DNA from: JASMTM01 sp046483075
GTDB taxonomy: Bacteria > Thermotogota > Thermotogae > Petrotogales > Kosmotogaceae
DNA: 15,419 nucleotides
NCBI GenBank assembly: GCA_046483075.1
Contig: JAWODV010000098.1
Location: forward strand, 1 to 15,419
Direction of reading: 5' to 3'
The position numbers and the translations under genes are program-made. Below the pieces are notes generated by a model. That model was not told the DNA's origin. It was given only the letters and a program-made list of their open reading frames with translations, and did not search any database. Shown here piece by piece: positions 13,831 to 15,419 of the stretch. Numbering within the stretch: position 1 is the stretch's first letter; each line of letters begins with the position of its first letter.

Positions 13831-15003
13831 CTATCCAAAAAATGTATTCAAAAATCCCCTGACTACCTCAGCTCCACCAATTATTGTTCCTATTACACTA
13901 CCAACATTTGCAAGAACAACAACCAGTAAAACCCTGGTTGCCTTGTTTTTCCAGAACCCTTTAAACGTATAAATATCTTCTGAAAGATTCTCCATATCCT
14001 CTACGGTAGGTTTTCTAACAAGCGCTTCAACTAACCCTGCAAACCAGCCCGCTGCAAGAACAGGGTTTAGTGAGCTAATGGGAGCTACAGCAAAGGCTGT
14101 TAGTATCGAAAAAGGATGTCCTAAAGCAACAAGTGTTCCCAGAGCTGACAAAGATCCGTTCCATAATATCCAGCTTAAGATTTGATTAATTCCTGCATCT
14201 CTATTCACAATAATTGTTGATAAAATCAACGCAATTATTATTACGGGTATACTCCAGCCAATTATTTTACCAACATTTGATTTTGGTGGTATATTAGTAA
14301 GCCTATCAAGATCCAGTTCTTTTTCAACATTCTCTTTTATACCAGGAACATGGCCCGCTCCAACAACAGCAACAACCTTTTTGCCCGGAGCCTCTTTTAT
14401 CTTTTGAGAAAGATACATATCTCTTTCGTCAATTAATAATTCCTTTAACTGGGGAAACGCTTTAGACAATTCATTCAAGGCAGATGTAAGCACATCTTGC
14501 GATTTCAGTTTTTCCAGTTCCTCTTCGGTTATTTTTTCGTTACTTAGGGCACTCATCAAAATCAAAAAGAACAACTTGAATTTGCCAAAAAAACCCAAAC
14601 TGTGCCATATCCTTCTAAAAGTGATCTGTATATCCCTATCTGCAAGAACAAGCTCTGCACCGGTATCCTTTGCCGACTGAATTCCCTGAAGCATTTCTTG
14701 ACCTGGATTGATTCCAAGTTGTTTTGCCATTCTTTTCTGAAAGGAAGATAATATCATATTTGTCAACAAAAGAAACGCCTTTTTTTCTTTCACAATTTTA
14801 AAAATATTTGTATTTTTCCATTTGTCTTTGTTCTGAATCGAACGATAACGGGATTCGCACAATTCTACACATACCGAATCAGGCTGCTCTTCTTCAATAA
14901 CATTTTTTACCTCTTCAGTGCTGCTTTTCGAGATATGAGCTGTACCAATAAGTACAATTTCTTTTTCATTTAACTGTATTCTGTGAATATTTTCAGAATC
15001 CAT
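13831..15003 (-). CDS. TraB/PrgY-family membrane protein
   Basis: A 390-residue protein. The N-terminal 240 residues form the TraB/GumN-type domain: GTAHIS (20-25), VELCESR (46-52), ADRDI (121-125), ERD (193-195) and VGAGHVPGI (214-222), with the paired His and acidic residues of this superfamily. About four hydrophobic segments follow between 246 and 378, including GHPFSILTAFAVAPISSLNP. Enterococcal TraB/PrgY blocks sex-pheromone activity, and the animal relatives TIKI are metalloproteases. A membrane-bound peptidase-like role is therefore plausible but unproven for this stand-alone bacterial homologue, and no conjugation genes are present to suggest pheromone control. The ATG is at 15003, with GGAAGGGA about 10 nt upstream on the minus strand. 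The gene stands alone, converging on ispD, and its upstream region is the repeat-rich G+C-rich stretch. Confidence 0.88.
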   Translation of the reverse strand: MDSENIHRIQLNEKEIVLIGTAHISKSSTEEVKNVIEEEQPDSVCVELCESRYRSIQNKDKWKNTNIFKIVKEKKAFLLLTNMILSSFQKRMAKQLGINPGQEMLQGIQSAKDTGAELVLADRDIQITFRRIWHSLGFFGKFKLFFLILMSALSNEKITEEELEKLKSQDVLTSALNELSKAFPQLKELLIDERDMYLSQKIKEAPGKKVVAVVGAGHVPGIKENVEKELDLDRLTNIPPKSNVGKIIGWSIPVIIIALILSTIIVNRDAGINQILSWILWNGSLSALGTLVALGHPFSILTAFAVAPISSLNPVLAAGWFAGLVEALVRKPTVEDMENLSEDIYTFKGFWKNKATRVLLVVVLANVGSVIGTIIGGAEVVRGFLNTFFG

Positions 15004-15043
15004 TTATACACCGTCCCTTCCTTTAAACCATCTGGCGCTCGGA

Positions 15044-15096
15044 GAGTGACGCTTGGAGTCACTCGCTACGCTCGTTCAATGACGCTTGCAGTCGTT
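15044..15096. repeat. Two tandem hairpin repeats with 33-nt period
   Basis: The first copy is GAGTGAC (15044-15050), loop GCTTGGA, GTCACTC (15058-15064), a perfect 7-bp stem. The second is AATGAC (15078-15083), loop GCTTGCA, GTCGTT (15091-15096), a 6-bp stem with one G-T wobble. The core TGACGCTTG begins at 15047 and again at 15080. The stems covary in part (GAG/CTC against AA/TT), which suggests that the structure, not only the sequence, has been kept. Confidence 0.65.
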
Positions 15097-15299
15097 ACGC
15101 TTCGCTTCACTCAAAGGCGCTCAAAGAGAGCAAATCTTTAACCATCAAGATCAGAGATCCGAGTCCCAACTGGTAAAAAATTACGTCCAACGCTGAAGCT
15201 TGGTCCACCGAGGTTACTAAAAACCTTTGATATGCGAGCTACGCTCGGATTTGTGCTTTCAGCGGCCAGTTCTTTAGAAACGGGTTTAGAGCTTTTAGT

Positions 15300-15351
15300 G
15301 CCCTCTTGAGAGGGCTGCCGGAGGCTGGGTGTGTGAATTTCGGCGCTTCGC
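15300..15351. repeat. GCCCTC-TTGA-GAGGGC hairpin element
   Basis: A perfect 6-bp G+C-rich stem (15300-15305 and 15310-15315) with a TTGA loop is followed by a GCC-GGA-GGC mini-hairpin (15317-15325), then TGGGTGTGT (15326-15334) and GCG-CTT-CGC (15343-15351). From memory, elements with this order (CCCTC, TTGA, GAGGG, a small variable hairpin, then a G+T-rich tail) are dispersed in many bacterial genomes. I cannot search to confirm that. Confidence 0.6.
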
Positions 15352-15419
15352 TTTGTAATTCGCGATCCGAGATCAAAGAGCCGATTAAAATGCTTGAAAA
15401 ACGAGATAAAAAACCAAGT

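Larger units (their letters stand above)
15004..15419. other. Repeat-rich, non-coding, higher-G+C region (416 nt, runs off the window)
   Basis: I see no supportable gene here. Base composition is about 47-57% G+C in the lines I counted, well above the coding regions. It holds many short repeats: GCTACGCTCG occurs exactly at 15065-15074 and 15238-15247; GATCAGAGATC (15149-15159) and GATCCGAGATC (15364-15374) differ at one base; GGCGCTC occurs at 15034-15040 and 15116-15122; and CGAGC-TAC-GCTCG (15235-15247) is a small hairpin. Composition and structure suggest a dispersed intergenic repeat or decayed mobile element rather than a promoter region, although it also forms the upstream region of the TraB-like gene. 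Confidence 0.7.

Noticed and set aside
15004..15419. CRISPR array or tRNA cluster
   Set aside because: Repeats are imperfect, too few and not separated by unique spacers of constant size; no cloverleaf with a T-loop motif was found.

Overview
The window is AT-rich (most genes about 36-40% G+C by eye), tightly packed bacterial chromosome with several GTG/TTG starts. The gene set points to an anaerobe, most plausibly a member of the Thermotogota and less likely a Firmicute. It includes an NfnAB electron-bifurcating transhydrogenase, a two-gene SufC/SufB-type Fe-S system, two DegV proteins, a short-form PgpH in a phoH-pgpH-ybeY operon, and a TraB/PrgY-type membrane protein. This assignment is inferred from gene content; there is no rRNA or other phylogenetic marker in the window.

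Layout. (1) 1-1526, + strand: the 3' end of one multi-membrane-span protein and a complete close paralogue, overlapping by 4 nt, clearly more AT-rich than the rest. (2) 1683-3370, +: sufC and a single short sufB-like gene, translationally coupled. (3) 3535-4407, +: a DegV lipid-binding protein. (4) 4441-6656, -: nfnA-nfnB. Divergent from it, 6745-8043 +, is a sigma-54-type AAA+ activator with an unrecognised N-terminal domain. (5) 8050-8883, -: a second DegV. (6) 9098-13829, +: one compact operon, phoH - pgpH - ybeY - DUF1015 - ispD, with overlaps or 3-nt gaps throughout. (7) 13831-15003, -: a TraB/PrgY-family membrane protein converging on ispD. (8) 15004-15419: a non-coding, roughly 50% G+C stretch full of short inverted and direct repeats, unlike everything else here.

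How the genes fit together. Sections 2 and 4 concern Fe-S biogenesis and an Fe-S/flavin enzyme linking ferredoxin, NADH and NADPH pools. Section 6 joins RNA quality control (PhoH, YbeY), cyclic-dinucleotide turnover (PgpH), an uncharacterised DUF1015 protein and the third enzyme of the MEP isoprenoid pathway (IspD). The best promoter is at phoH (TGGACA, 16-nt spacer, TATAAT). It and two other TATAAT boxes lie only 18-20 nt before start codons, implying very short leaders with the Shine-Dalgarno close to the RNA 5' end.

I found no CRISPR array, tRNA, rRNA, transposase or phage gene. No wholly new system is evident. The items most worth following are the minimal Suf pair, the sigma-54 activator, the perfect 11-bp hairpin inside ispD, and the terminal repeat region.
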